Assembly: GCA_016868815.1 (NCBI GenBank)
Contig: VGFQ01000005.1
Coordinates: 1-64,000 of the forward strand
Direction: 5' to 3'
From: Bacteroidota bacterium
Lineage (GTDB): Bacteria; Bacteroidota; Bacteroidia; Chitinophagales; Chitinophagaceae
DNA: 64,000 bases
Shown: positions 43,285 to 52,294 of the stretch, in pieces
Numbering within the stretch: position 1 is the first letter of the stretch
Layout: each line of letters starts with the position of its first letter
Translations under genes and position numbers: made by a program
The notes under the pieces: model-generated
Seen by the model: only the letters and a program-made list of their open reading frames with translations
The model's database searches: none
Told to the model about the DNA's origin: nothing

Positions 43285-43414
43285 CGACTGGTGGCTACTG
43301 TCCAGCCATGCAAGCTCGCGCACAACTTTATTCGTCTGGCCTTAAAGACATTCTACGAAGACAGCAGACAAGGTGTCCATTTCTACTCCCGGGGGAAGTG
43401 AATCTTCTCTCTTT

Positions 43415-43864
43415 TTAGATTTTTCGGCGCACATAGGCGGAATAGTCTGGCAGTAGGCAGGTATAGTCTTCTTGGAAAAGTGGGGAGGTGAGGAGGAAGT
43501 CAGCCGTGGCCCGATCGCAGGCGAAGGGGATATTCCAGGTGACGGCGACGCGGAGCAGGGCTTTGATGTCTGGGTCGTGTGGTTGAGCTTCCATGGGGTC
43601 CCAAAAAAACACGAGGATGTCGATGCGTCCTTCTGCGATTTGTGCGCCGATCTGTTGGTCGCCACCCAGGGGTCCGCTGAGCAGCTTGGTGACGGGTCTG
43701 TCGAGTTCTTCTTCGAGCAGTCGGCCGGTGGTCCCTGTCGCCAGCAGCTCATGTCTGGCCAGGGCTTCTTTGTTATAGGTAGCCCACTCGATGAGGTCTG
43801 GCTTTTTATTGTCGTGGGCGACGAGTGCGATGCGTTTGCGGCTGCGCAATATCCTGTGTTTCAT
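43415..43864 (-). CDS. mgsA: Methylglyoxal synthase
   Basis: The 149-residue protein matches MgsA in length and motifs: [17 protein letters not shown] with the phosphate-binding region, [11 protein letters not shown], the catalytic-Asp segment [17 protein letters not shown], and [20 protein letters not shown]. It converts dihydroxyacetone phosphate to methylglyoxal and phosphate, a bypass relieving sugar-phosphate stress. The C-terminal extension YSAYVRRKI is short and unremarkable. It lies between uvrB and recA on the minus strand, with a strong hairpin between recA and mgsA, so it probably has its own promoter. A TAGCTTG element 5 bp before the ATG resembles a weak -7 box. Confidence 0.95.
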   Translation of the reverse strand: MKHRILRSRKRIALVAHDNKKPDLIEWATYNKEALARHELLATGTTGRLLEEELDRPVTKLLSGPLGGDQQIGAQIAEGRIDILVFFWDPMEAQPHDPDIKALLRVAVTWNIPFACDRATADFLLTSPLFQEDYTCLLPDYSAYVRRKI

Positions 43865-43930
43865 GTGGGCAAGCTACAGAAATCAGGGCATCCCGTCGGA
43901 TCCATATAGACAGGTCTTTATGATACCCAA

Positions 43931-43967
43931 AGCAGACAGCCTGTCCTACGACAGGCTGTCTGCTTTT
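43931..43967. terminator. Strong hairpin terminator downstream of recA
   Basis: AGCAGACAGCCTGTC and GACAGGCTGTCTGCT form a perfect 15-bp stem with a four-base loop (43946-43949). On the plus strand TTT follows; on the minus strand TTTGGG. It lies between the recA stop and the mgsA start and should terminate recA transcripts. Confidence 0.8.
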
Positions 43968-43992
43968 ATCCCTCCGAACCCAAACGCAGCTT

Positions 43993-44994
43993 CTAGGCTG
44001 ACTGTGCTTCTTTGATTTTTTCCCTGATTTTGTTCTCCAGTTCCGTTGCCAACTCTGGGTTGTCGACCAGGAGTTGTTTGACGGTATCTCTTCCCTGGCC
44101 GAGCTTATCACTGTTGTAGCTGAACCAGCTGCCGGACTTATTGATGATGCCTAGGTCGACGCCCATGTCGATGATTTCTCCGGTCTTTGAGATGCCTTCT
44201 CCGTATATAATATCGAATTCAGCGGCCCGAAAGGGCGGGGCCACTTTGTTCTTGACGACTTTGACTTTTACGCGGTTGCCGATGGCTTCGTCCCCGTCTT
44301 TGATCTGTGCCATGCGGCGGATGTCGAGGCGGACGGAGGCGTAGAACTTGAGGGCATTGCCGCCGGTCGTGGTCTCGGGGTTGCCGAACATGACACCGAT
44401 CTTCTCGCGCAGCTGGTTGATGAAGATGCAGATCGTGTTGGTCTTGGCGATGGTGGCGGTGAGCTTTCGGAGGGCCTGGCTCATCAGACGTGCGTGGAGC
44501 CCGACCTTACTGTCACCCATCTCCCCTTCGAGTTCTGCTTTGGGCACTAGGGCGGCAACGGAGTCAATGACGACGACGTCGACAGCTCCGGAAAGGATCA
44601 GGCGGTCGGCGATCTCCAGGGCTTGTTCGCCATAGTCTGGCTGAGAGATCAGTAGATTGTCGACATCGACGCCCAGTTTTCGGGCATATACGCTGTCAAA
44701 GGCATGCTCAGCGTCGATGATTGCACAGATGCCACCTTTCTTCTGAGCTTCTGCAATCACATGGGTGGCCAGGGTCGTCTTACCGGAACTTTCCGGCCCG
44801 TAGATTTCTACCACTCTGCCTTTAGGCAGGCCGCCGATGCCTAGGGCGAGGTCAACCCCGATGGAACCCGTCGATACCACTTCTTGCAGGGCCTCGCCTT
44901 TTTCATTCATCATCATGACACTTCCTTTCCCGAAGTCTTTATCTATCTTATCGAGTGTCAGCTTTAGTGCCTTGAGTTTTTCAGCATTGGACAT
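43993..44994 (-). CDS. recA: Recombinase A
   Basis: From ATG 44994 ([11 protein letters not shown]) the protein is 333 residues, typical for Rec[14 protein letters not shown] is Walker [17 protein letters not shown] Walker B, and the L1/L2 DNA-binding loops include [20 protein letters not shown]. The short C-terminus is moderately charged. RecA forms filaments on single-stranded DNA for homologous recombination and triggers LexA-type self-cleavage. The 16-residue upstream extension (from 45042) has no family similarity. A TACCTTTG -7 element lies 29 bp before the ATG. No obvious LexA box was recognised. A strong terminator follows. Confidence 0.97.
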   Translation of the reverse strand: MSNAEKLKALKLTLDKIDKDFGKGSVMMMNEKGEALQEVVSTGSIGVDLALGIGGLPKGRVVEIYGPESSGKTTLATHVIAEAQKKGGICAIIDAEHAFDSVYARKLGVDVDNLLISQPDYGEQALEIADRLILSGAVDVVVIDSVAALVPKAELEGEMGDSKVGLHARLMSQALRKLTATIAKTNTICIFINQLREKIGVMFGNPETTTGGNALKFYASVRLDIRRMAQIKDGDEAIGNRVKVKVVKNKVAPPFRAAEFDIIYGEGISKTGEIIDMGVDLGIINKSGSWFSYNSDKLGQGRDTVKQLLVDNPELATELENKIREKIKEAQSA

Positions 44995-45023
44995 GTTTGG
45001 ACGTTTTTGTGATGACTGTCTGA

Positions 45024-45031
45024 CAAAGGTA
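45024..45031 (-). promoter_or_regulatory. Bacteroidota -7 element before recA
   Basis: The minus strand reads TACCTTTG 29 bp before the recA ATG, a normal distance for a short leader of about 20 nt. No -33 TTG at ideal spacing was found. Confidence 0.5.
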
Positions 45032-45267
45032 AGGCAGATCAATCAATATCGCTAATAATTTTAGTAATTTATTCTCTAAAATCTTTAGTATTTTTCTCTT
45101 TTTGGCGCGTGTAAATACTGGATGAGGTTTCTTTTTGCAATAATATGTTGTTAACCAATTATTTATATCTAATCATCCGCTTCTGTACCACCACTCAACA
45201 GCACGTGGATTTGGTCGGATGGTGCGATTATGTCTGGATAATTTGGACATTTGTAGAAATTCAGCAC

Positions 45268-45738
45268 ATGAGAAAGGTATGGATGTGGATGCTTTTGGCT
45301 CAAACGGCCATCTCTCCGCTGCTGGCACAGGAGCCGGCCCCGGCTACCAAAGGGGTTAGCTACGGAGCGGGTGTTTCCAAAGAAGGAGAGGCGGTGCTGG
45401 TGGCCAAATTAGAGCAGCAGCTGACGGAGGATCGTTTTTCTGGAAAAGCCCGGGGCAAGGTAGTAGAAGTTTGCCTCGAGAAAGGTTGCTGGATGAAGTT
45501 GGCGCAGGCAGATGGGAAAACGCTGATGGTCCGCTTTAAAGATTATGGCTTCTTCATGCCGAAGAACATTGTGGGTAAGGAAGTGCTGTTGGAGGGAGAT
45601 GCAAGTTATCGCCAGATGTCTGTGGATATGCAGCGGCATTATGCGAAGGATGCCGGCAAGTCGGAGGAGGAGATTCAGCGCATCCGAGAGCCGAAGCGTG
45701 ACTTGCAGTTTGTCGCCAAGGGTGTGGTAGTCCTATGA
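45268..45738 (+). CDS. DUF4920 domain protein, secreted
   Basis: With ATG 45268 the protein is 156 residues with a signal peptide (MRKVWMWMLLAQTAISPLLAQ). The core has VEVCLEKGCWMKL, MVRFKDYGFFMPK and an RDLQFVAKGVVVL ending, matching DUF4920, an OB-fold-like domain found in Bacteroidota and often involving a conserved cysteine pair (CLEKGC here). Function is unknown; a metal-binding or redox role in the periplasm is only a guess from the cysteines. The longer frame from 45145 places the signal peptide internally and is rejected. It diverges from recA and is followed by a GT2 gene about 40 bp later. Confidence 0.82.
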   Translation: MRKVWMWMLLAQTAISPLLAQEPAPATKGVSYGAGVSKEGEAVLVAKLEQQLTEDRFSGKARGKVVEVCLEKGCWMKLAQADGKTLMVRFKDYGFFMPKNIVGKEVLLEGDASYRQMSVDMQRHYAKDAGKSEEEIQRIREPKRDLQFVAKGVVVL

Positions 45739-45777
45739 TGGCCCGCAGGCCTGGTCATTTGTTATCTTCGACGGCGG

Positions 45778-46983
45778 ATGACCCTTTCCATCATTATCGT
45801 CAATCACAATGTCCGCTGCTTTTTGGAGCAGTGCCTGTACTCCTTAAGGGCCGCCGCGGTGGGCATTGACCATGAGGTCATCGTGGTCGACAATGCATCC
45901 TATGATGATAGCCGGCAATTTCTGCCGGAACGTTTTCCTGAAGTACGCTACCTATGGAACGAGCAGAACCAGGGCTTTGGTCGTGCCTGCAACCAAGGTA
46001 CCCGCATTTCCAGTGGCCGACACATCCTATTTCTCAATCCGGACACGATCGTACCGGAGGACTGTCTGGAGCGTTGCCTTCACCATTTTGAGCAACATCC
46101 TGCCGTCGGGGCACTGGGGGTGCGGATGCACAATGGCAGCGGCGTCTTCTTGCGGGAGAGCAAGCGATCCTTCCCGACCCCTTCGACGGCCTTCCTGAAG
46201 CTTTCGGGGCTCTCGGCTTTGTTTCCACAGTCGCCTTTGTTTGCCCGGTACCACCTCGGCGAACAAGATGCATTTCAGAACTGTGAGGCAGACATCCTGG
46301 CTGGCGCTTTCATGATGCTTCGGCGAGAAGCGGTGGAGGCGACAGGTGGCTTCGACGAGCATTTTTTTATGTTTGGGGAAGACATCGACCTGAGTTGGCG
46401 ACTCCGCCAGGCGGGTTTTTTGAACTACTATCTGGCACAGACGGCCATCCTCCATTTCAAAGGAGAGAGCAATCGGAGAGATACGTTCCGGCATGTCAAG
46501 TATTTTTATGGGGCGATGACCGTCTTTGTGGGCAAGCATCATCCAGGCTGGATGAGGCCCTTGCTATGGGTGGGTATAGGCCTGCGGGCAAGTGCCACGC
46601 TGATGCGCATCGCGATGTCTAAGATGTGGCAATGGCTGCGTTTGCAGATGGCCGGATATGTTGTCCCGCAGCAAGGGGCTCTCCCTACCCTGCTGGTGTC
46701 TGCGACGGATACTCATCTTGCAGCCGTTTCATCGCTGTTGCCACTTAGGCCACCGCGATCCATAGAAAGATGCGTTCCAGAAAAGCTCCGCATCCGTGCC
46801 CGGCAGGATCAGACGGGAGAGGAGCCTGTCCGAGAATGGCTTGCCTGTCCGCCTGCCTGTCGTTATGCAGATGTCATTGAACTCTTGGCATCCCTGCCCG
46901 GCAGGTATTGCATCCGCATCGCTGCAGAAGGCTCGGGAAGCCTTGTCGGTAGCGGGCTGGCGATGGCTGTCCCTCAGTCCTGA
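45778..46983 (+). CDS. Family 2 glycosyltransferase (rhamnosyltransferase-like)
   Basis: The 401-residue enzyme begins with the GT-A nucleotide-sugar fold (LSIIIVNHNVRCFLEQCLYS, VIVVDNAS). The DxD equivalent is LFLNPDTIVP, and the acceptor-loop motif FDEHFFMFGEDIDLSWRLRQ is typical of WbbL-type transferases. A hydrophobic or amphipathic part and a roughly 90-residue C-terminal extension (about 310-401, ending in ADVIELLASLPGRYCIRIAA) follow the catalytic domain. I recall similar extensions in Chitinophagaceae homologues; their role is unknown. Likely acts on the cytoplasmic side in surface-polysaccharide synthesis. The gene is followed by a GH3-type enzyme and mtgA on the same strand. A TATCTTCG near-match to the -7 box lies 7 bp before the ATG. 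Confidence 0.88.
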   Translation: MTLSIIIVNHNVRCFLEQCLYSLRAAAVGIDHEVIVVDNASYDDSRQFLPERFPEVRYLWNEQNQGFGRACNQGTRISSGRHILFLNPDTIVPEDCLERCLHHFEQHPAVGALGVRMHNGSGVFLRESKRSFPTPSTAFLKLSGLSALFPQSPLFARYHLGEQDAFQNCEADILAGAFMMLRREAVEATGGFDEHFFMFGEDIDLSWRLRQAGFLNYYLAQTAILHFKGESNRRDTFRHVKYFYGAMTVFVGKHHPGWMRPLLWVGIGLRASATLMRIAMSKMWQWLRLQMAGYVVPQQGALPTLLVSATDTHLAAVSSLLPLRPPRSIERCVPEKLRIRARQDQTGEEPVREWLACPPACRYADVIELLASLPGRYCIRIAAEGSGSLVGSGLAMAVPQS

Positions 46984-47061
46984 TCGGAACGGCGAGCTGC
47001 GACGGATTCATCCTCAGGGACCTTCCAGCAGTGATAACGGCCAATGCGTTAATTTGTAGCG

Positions 47062-48588
47062 ATGTCTTTGTTTGAGTTTCAACTTCCGAAGACGATTGCC
47101 TCGGCACTGAGGCTACCGACGAACACTCCCAAGTGGCACCAGGTGCGTGTGTTGAAGAAGTTGCTGCGAAAGAGCCGCCACACGGAGTTCGGGCAGCGAT
47201 ATTTCTTTGACCAGATTCTCATGAGCCGCCATCCGGGCCTGAAGTTCCAGGAGCTGGTGCCCATCCACGACTATGCAGCGATCCACAGTCAATGGTGGCA
47301 TAAGACGCTCGAAGGCATTCCCGACGTCTGCTGGCCAGGCCGCATTAAGTATTTCGCCCTCAGTTCGGGCACCTCGGAGGCGTCCAGCAAGTACATCCCT
47401 GTCACCCGCGACTTGATGAAGGGCAACCGCATCGTCATGCTCAAGCAGCTGCTTTCGCTGTGGACTTATGAGGGTGTGAGCTGGAAGAGTGTCGGTAGGG
47501 GTTTTCTGATGTTGGGCGGCAGCACTGATCTGCAGAAGGGCCCCGGGTACTATGCCGGCGACCTGAGCGGTATCACGGCTAAGAAGGCCCCTTTCTGGTT
47601 CTCGCCCTTTTATAAGCCTGGAAGGAAGATTGCCCGCACGCGTGACTGGAATATGAAACTAGAGGAGATCGTCCGGCAGGCACCTACCTGGGACATTGGC
47701 TTTGTGGTCGGGGTGCCTGCCTGGATACAGATGTGCCTCGAGATGATCATCGAACGACATGGCCTTCAACATATCCACGACATCTGGCCTAGGCTGACTT
47801 TCTTTGTCCATGGTGGTGTCTCTTTCGAGCCTTATCGCAAAGGGTTCGAGAAACTGCTGGGTCGCCCCCTCGTCTATATCGAGACGTACCTTGCCTCCGA
47901 GGGTTTTATTGCCTACCAGGACCGCGAACACTCAAGCGGTCTCCGGCTCGTGACGAATGAGCACCTGTTTTTCGAGTTTGTTCCGTTTGACGAGTCCAAT
48001 TTCGATGCAGACGGTAACCTTTTGTCCAACCCACAGTGCCTGATGATCCACGAAGTGGAAGTGGGCCGGGACTATGCCATCCTCCTGAGTACAGCTGCCG
48101 GCGCCTGGCGCTACTTGATTGGCGATACGGTCCGGTTCACGGATAAAGAGCGCGCAGAGATTGTTATTACGGGTCGCACCAAGCATTTCCTCAGCCTGGT
48201 CGGCGAGCACCTGAGTGTGGACAATATGAACCATGCCATCCGCCATGCGGGAGAAGTGATGAATGTCGACCTCCATGAATTCACCGTGGCCGGGGTGGAA
48301 CATGATACCCTCTTTGCCCACCATTGGTATGTGGCTTGTGACGATCCCATCGATGCGGGTCCCCTGCGGCAGCTTATCGATGAAAAGCTGATGGAGCTGA
48401 ACGATGACTATGCGGTGGAGCGCAAGAGCGCGCTCAAAGATGTCCGGCTCGATGTACTTCCTCAGTCTACTTTCATGGAATTCCTGCGGCTTAAAGGGAA
48501 GATCGGCGGACAGCATAAGTTTCCACGCGTCTTAAAGGGACGTATGCTGGACGACTGGAATCGGTTCCTTGGCACTGGCATCCTTTGA
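47062..48588 (+). CDS. GH3 auxin-responsive promoter family acyl-amide synthetase
   Basis: The 508-residue protein matches the GH3 family (PF03321). FALSSGTSEASSKYIPVT is the ATP/P-loop-like motif 1, followed by YIETYLASEGFIAYQD (motif 2) and the C-terminal swivelling domain (GRTKHFLSLVGEHLS). Plant GH3 enzymes adenylate carboxylic acids such as auxin or jasmonate and couple them to amino acids. Bacterial relatives are widespread in Bacteroidota with unknown acyl and amine substrates. It is cytosolic, lies 78 bp after the GT2 gene and 16 bp before mtgA, so a role in envelope or lipid modification is conceivable but not shown. A TTAATTTG near-match to the -7 box lies 5 bp before the ATG. Confidence 0.9.
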   Translation: MSLFEFQLPKTIASALRLPTNTPKWHQVRVLKKLLRKSRHTEFGQRYFFDQILMSRHPGLKFQELVPIHDYAAIHSQWWHKTLEGIPDVCWPGRIKYFALSSGTSEASSKYIPVTRDLMKGNRIVMLKQLLSLWTYEGVSWKSVGRGFLMLGGSTDLQKGPGYYAGDLSGITAKKAPFWFSPFYKPGRKIARTRDWNMKLEEIVRQAPTWDIGFVVGVPAWIQMCLEMIIERHGLQHIHDIWPRLTFFVHGGVSFEPYRKGFEKLLGRPLVYIETYLASEGFIAYQDREHSSGLRLVTNEHLFFEFVPFDESNFDADGNLLSNPQCLMIHEVEVGRDYAILLSTAAGAWRYLIGDTVRFTDKERAEIVITGRTKHFLSLVGEHLSVDNMNHAIRHAGEVMNVDLHEFTVAGVEHDTLFAHHWYVACDDPIDAGPLRQLIDEKLMELNDDYAVERKSALKDVRLDVLPQSTFMEFLRLKGKIGGQHKFPRVLKGRMLDDWNRFLGTGIL

Positions 48589-48604
48589 AGTTGAATGCTC
48601 ATCG

Positions 48605-49279
48605 ATGGTACGAAAGATCCTCCAATGGATGTTCCTGATTGTCGTGGTGATCCCCATCGGTTATGTCATTTTGTTGAGATGGGTCGACCCGCCACTCACC
48701 TGGACGCAGCTAGGAAGTCTCTTCGGGGGGCATGGCCTGCGTCGCGACTACGTCTATTTATCTGAAGTCTCTCCCAATGCCCGGCTGGCTGTGATGGCCA
48801 CTGAGGACCAGCTGTTTCCGGATCATGCAGGCTTTGACATAAAAAGCATCGAGCAAGTATTGGAATACAACAAAAGGAAGCCTGGAAGGGTACGCGGTGC
48901 TTCCACCATCAGCCAGCAGGTTGCCAAGAACATTTTCTTATGGCAGGGCCGCAGCTGGATCCGTAAGGGGCTGGAAGTGTGGTTCACAGTGTTGATCGAG
49001 GCAGTCTGGGGGAAGCGTAGGATATTGGAAGTGTATCTCAATGTGGTAGAAATGGGCACTGGGGTCTTTGGGATCGAGGCGGCGGCGCGCCATCATTTTA
49101 AGAAGTCTGCCCGCGCCCTGACCCGCCGGGAGGCTGCTATGATAGCTTCCTGCCTGCCTAATCCCAAGCGATATACCCTTCATCCGATGTCCAGGGCTGT
49201 CAAGCGACGCTATCCCTGGGCTTTGCAGCAGATGTCGAATCTGGATGGAGACCCTGATATCCAGGGATTGTTGAAATAG
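48605..49279 (+). CDS. mtgA: Monofunctional biosynthetic peptidoglycan transglycosylase
   Basis: With ATG 48605 the protein is 224 residues. An N-terminal TM anchor (about 8-25) precedes the GT51 domain, with ATEDQLFPDHAGFD holding the catalytic Glu and RGASTISQQVAKNIFLWQGRSW the donor/acceptor-site motif; KRRILEVYLNVVEMG and REAAMIASCLPNPKRY follow. It polymerises lipid II into glycan strands at the outer face of the inner membrane. The longer frame from 48569 overlaps the GH3 gene and adds nothing. It is the last gene of a plus-strand run and converges with the GT39 gene only 6 bp away. Confidence 0.93.
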   Translation: MVRKILQWMFLIVVVIPIGYVILLRWVDPPLTWTQLGSLFGGHGLRRDYVYLSEVSPNARLAVMATEDQLFPDHAGFDIKSIEQVLEYNKRKPGRVRGASTISQQVAKNIFLWQGRSWIRKGLEVWFTVLIEAVWGKRRILEVYLNVVEMGTGVFGIEAAARHHFKKSARALTRREAAMIASCLPNPKRYTLHPMSRAVKRRYPWALQQMSNLDGDPDIQGLLK

Positions 49280-49284
49280 TCGTA

Positions 49285-51036
49285 CTACTCCTGCAGGCGA
49301 TGGTGGGCTTTATTTTTTCGGTTAATCGTTGGCGTGATAATTAGCTTATAATCGCTGCTATTCAGGGAGGGCCAACCTGGTATGGCGGTGGTGACGCCCC
49401 ATTTGACCTGCCAGTCTTGCGCCTCTATGCCGGGCTCGTAGGCGGGTGGGAGTGTTATCTGTACCGGTAGTCGGCCATCTCTGATATCTGCCAGTCGAGC
49501 GCCAGTGGGGAACAGGAGGGCTGTTTTCTTATTGAGCCGGTAGATGGCCATGACCACTTGTGCCGTGTCGTAGTCTTCAAATTGGGGGGAGGTTTTGAAT
49601 GCTTCCGGGATGTGTACCTCCAGAGTGGTCTGTAGTCTCCTGTGATGGGCAATGAGCGTTTCCTGGCAGCGGATGTCGATGCCGGAGAAGGAGAAGTACT
49701 TCGGCACATCCATGGATCCGATGAAACCTCGAGGGGTGTAGATCGTGTCGGAGAAGCGTCGGTAGTCTTCATGAGATATGACGAGTGCGTGCTGCCCGAG
49801 TAGTTTGGCTTCGATGGGCCAGAAGTTGTAGTTGTTCCGGCGGTAAAAGATGTTGGTTAGACAGAAGGCGGAGCCACCGGTGGCGAAGTTATACTGCGAG
49901 GGGCGCTGGTAGGAGTTGACGATGACGATGGCGCGGCCCTTGGCCTTTTGCGCGATCGCCTCAGCCCATGGGCGGTTGCGGTGGAACTCGTCTTTCTCAA
50001 TGCCGGGGATAGGGTCGATGTCGGCGACCATATAGAACCGCACTGCCATGGCCAGCAAGAAAGAGGGAATAAATAGCCAGCGGAGCCACCGCGTGGGCCT
50101 GGGCCTTGTCGTAAGCCATTGGTGGGAGAGCACGATCAGCGGGACGAGGGCAGGCGCTGTCCAGTTGGCTTCGACACGGCCTTTGAAAGTGTTGAGAAAG
50201 AAGAAGGCGTAGCATCCAAGGAGCACCCAGCGCAGGGCTTTCTCTGTCTCGCTGACAGGCCGATGCCTGGCAGCGGCCCAAAGGATGAGCCATCCGATCA
50301 GCGGGCCTGCCAGCGCCAGCTGGCCCAGGAGGTACTCTGTGGTATATGCAACTTTATAGATTGGGGCATTTCGTTCAAAGAGGTGATAGCGAAACGAAGG
50401 GAAGTCGTGTTGCCATTGCCAAAGGAGGTGTGGAGTAAAAAGCGTCAGTGCGAGTAGTGCCGCCGCATAGGTCTGCCATCTCAGCAGGAGGTGGGGTACA
50501 GCGGCCAGGCAGAAGATGACGACGAGGGCCCCATGGTATTTGGAATAAGCCATGCCTGCCATGGAGATCGCCATCAGGACGGTCTCCCTCCATCGCTGCT
50601 GTTTGGTAAAGCGGCGGAAGGCGAGCAGGAACAGCGTGGTGAAGAACAGCAAGGGTATATCGGGTACGGCGATGATTCCTCCGACTTGCAGGACGCCTAG
50701 GCTAAGGGCCATCATGAAAAAAAGTCGGTCGTCTTTTTTCTCCAGGAGTCGTTCGATGCCCAGCAGGGTGGCAGTGGACATAAGCACGATGATGAGCCGT
50801 ACGCCAAAGGGGTTTGGGAAGAGGGCATAGCCGGCACCGATGATGGCTCCGATCATGGGTGGGTGGTCGAAATACCCCCAGGCTGGGTAACGGGCATACA
50901 TCCAATAATAGGCCTCATCGTCGAGCAGCCCGGACGTACCGGCGTGCATGAGTGCGATGGCCAGCCACAACGCATAGAACAGGGGTCGGGCATATCGCAG
51001 CAGGCTGGAGGCGAATCGATGGCTGTGGGCATCCAT
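49285..51036 (-). CDS. Family 39 glycosyltransferase (ArnT/PMT-like), membrane
   Basis: The 583-residue protein has 10-12 hydrophobic segments in its first two-thirds and a soluble C-terminal part of about 200 residues. The periplasmic first loop carries LLDDEAYYWMYARYPAWGYF, the DE motif typical of ArnT and other GT-C lipid-linked sugar transferases, followed by DHPPM. Such enzymes move a sugar from a polyprenyl-phosphate donor to lipids or proteins outside the inner membrane. Its start codon lies 2 bp after the kinase stop, placing it in the pnuC-kinase transcript, although the functions look unrelated. Donor and acceptor are unknown. Confidence 0.87.
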   Translation of the reverse strand: MDAHSHRFASSLLRYARPLFYALWLAIALMHAGTSGLLDDEAYYWMYARYPAWGYFDHPPMIGAIIGAGYALFPNPFGVRLIIVLMSTATLLGIERLLEKKDDRLFFMMALSLGVLQVGGIIAVPDIPLLFFTTLFLLAFRRFTKQQRWRETVLMAISMAGMAYSKYHGALVVIFCLAAVPHLLLRWQTYAAALLALTLFTPHLLWQWQHDFPSFRYHLFERNAPIYKVAYTTEYLLGQLALAGPLIGWLILWAAARHRPVSETEKALRWVLLGCYAFFFLNTFKGRVEANWTAPALVPLIVLSHQWLTTRPRPTRWLRWLFIPSFLLAMAVRFYMVADIDPIPGIEKDEFHRNRPWAEAIAQKAKGRAIVIVNSYQRPSQYNFATGGSAFCLTNIFYRRNNYNFWPIEAKLLGQHALVISHEDYRRFSDTIYTPRGFIGSMDVPKYFSFSGIDIRCQETLIAHHRRLQTTLEVHIPEAFKTSPQFEDYDTAQVVMAIYRLNKKTALLFPTGARLADIRDGRLPVQITLPPAYEPGIEAQDWQVKWGVTTAIPGWPSLNSSDYKLIITPTINRKNKAHHRLQE

Positions 51037-51038
51037 GA

Positions 51039-51620
51039 TCAGCTTTCAGTTTTTCCCAGCAGTGCGTCTACAGCCTGTATGGCGGCAGCCATCCGATCTG
51101 CATAGACGCCTTTCACATCGGTCCAGGGTATAGCTTGATGGAGGAGCGCGTCTTGGTAGATATGCCAAAGTGTTTGTCTCGTGTCTAGGTCAGGATATTC
51201 GCGGAGCTCATCGGCTGTCCAGGGCAGGTCGGTATGGCAGAGGAAGTAGAGGTCGTAGTGTCTTTCAGCGATCCTTTCCAGGATCCAAGGGTGGCAGTCG
51301 CCAAAGACGAACTCGCACCAGACTTTCATCACGTTCAGGTCGGTATCGATGAAAAGGATGGGCCTTTGGGTGTTGGGTTTTACCTGTACCGACCATTGTT
51401 GTACGGCTTCTTTAGCGAGTTGTTCTTCCAGGGCCAGTTGTCCTTGCGCAATCTCCAGCAGGTTTTCGAAGGTGTAGTTTTTCCCGTGCTGGAGCAGGTA
51501 TTCGCGGGCGTATTCTGGACACCAGGCGGCCTGGTAGTATTGGGCGAGGCCCTGGCAGAGGGTACTCTTGCCGGTGGATTCTGGCCCGATGGCCACGATG
51601 CGAAGGAGCTTGTCAGTCAT
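51039..51620 (-). CDS. AAA family ATPase, NadR ribosylnicotinamide-kinase-like
   Basis: The 193-residue protein begins with a P-loop (RIVAIGPESTGKSTLCQGLA) and continues with WCPEYAREYLLQHG, FIDTDLNVMKVWCEFVFG and PDLDTRQTLWHIY, the signature of the kinase domain of NadR. It would phosphorylate nicotinamide riboside to NMN. The adenylyltransferase half of bifunctional NadR is absent. It overlaps the pnuC gene by 8 bases (51613-51620) on the same strand, so uptake and phosphorylation are coupled, the usual vitamin B3 salvage pairing. Thiamine or other nucleoside kinases are conceivable alternatives but the pnuC context is decisive. Confidence 0.88.
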   Translation of the reverse strand: MTDKLLRIVAIGPESTGKSTLCQGLAQYYQAAWCPEYAREYLLQHGKNYTFENLLEIAQGQLALEEQLAKEAVQQWSVQVKPNTQRPILFIDTDLNVMKVWCEFVFGDCHPWILERIAERHYDLYFLCHTDLPWTADELREYPDLDTRQTLWHIYQDALLHQAIPWTDVKGVYADRMAAAIQAVDALLGKTES

Positions 51621-52242
51621 GCGTCAGTTTGGGGCGGGCTTTCTTGCGCCATTCAAAGAGCCCGTTGACGGCCAGGAAGAAGAGGATGAGGTAGTAGACT
51701 CCAGTGAATGCATATCCTTTCACAACATACAGGGGGATAGAGACGATGTTGGTGAGGATCCACCAGTACCAGCTTTCCACTTTCTTGCGGGCCATTAGCC
51801 ACATGCCGGTGTAAGCAGCAGAGGAGGCCAGTGCGTCGGCCCAGGGGATGACGCCGGGAGCAAAACGGTTTTTGAGCTGTGTGAGGAGGGTAAAGAGAAG
51901 TAGAAAGCACAGCAGAAAAAATGCCCACTGAGCCACCCATCCCTGTCGGGTGGAGTGTTGGATCTGCAATACGTGCAGTTGTTGTGCATCTTTCCGGTTC
52001 CAGGCAGCCCATCCATAGAGGCTGACAGCAGTGTAGTAGAAGTTGACACTGGCCTCTCCGTAGAGCTGTCCCTGAATGCTTAGGTAGATGTAGATGGTAG
52101 TATTGACGAGCCCGATGGGGTATACAAGGATATTTTCCTGGCGCGAGTACCAGACGCTGAGGATGCCTGCCACGACGGCGATGGCCTCCAGCCCGCTGGT
52201 CTGTCGCAGGTTTTCCCATTGCTGCTGCAGGAAGTCTTCCAT
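51613..52242 (-). CDS. pnuC: Nicotinamide riboside transporter PnuC
   Basis: The protein has about seven TM segments. LEAIAVVAGILSVWYSRQEN is the typical PnuC TM1 start, followed by LVYPIGLVNTTIYIYL and VNFYYTAVSLYGWAAWNRKD, the conserved W-rich core (YGWAAW) around the substrate site. Start 52242 (MEDFLQQQW, 209 residues) is preferred: the longer frame to 52341 would overlap the divergent SDR gene start at 52295 and adds a sequence unlike the family. It facilitates diffusion of nicotinamide riboside, trapped by the kinase encoded next. The pair forms the NAD-precursor salvage unit of this region. Confidence 0.9.
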   Translation of the reverse strand: MEDFLQQQWENLRQTSGLEAIAVVAGILSVWYSRQENILVYPIGLVNTTIYIYLSIQGQLYGEASVNFYYTAVSLYGWAAWNRKDAQQLHVLQIQHSTRQGWVAQWAFFLLCFLLLFTLLTQLKNRFAPGVIPWADALASSAAYTGMWLMARKKVESWYWWILTNIVSIPLYVVKGYAFTGVYYLILFFLAVNGLFEWRKKARPKLTHD

Positions 52243-52294
52243 CCGCCCCCAAAAGTCACGACTTATTTTTACTTTGCCTAAAAGCGGCACATAG

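Noticed and set aside
48569-48604. Earlier start of mtgA
   Set aside because: It overlaps the end of the GH3 gene and adds no family sequence.
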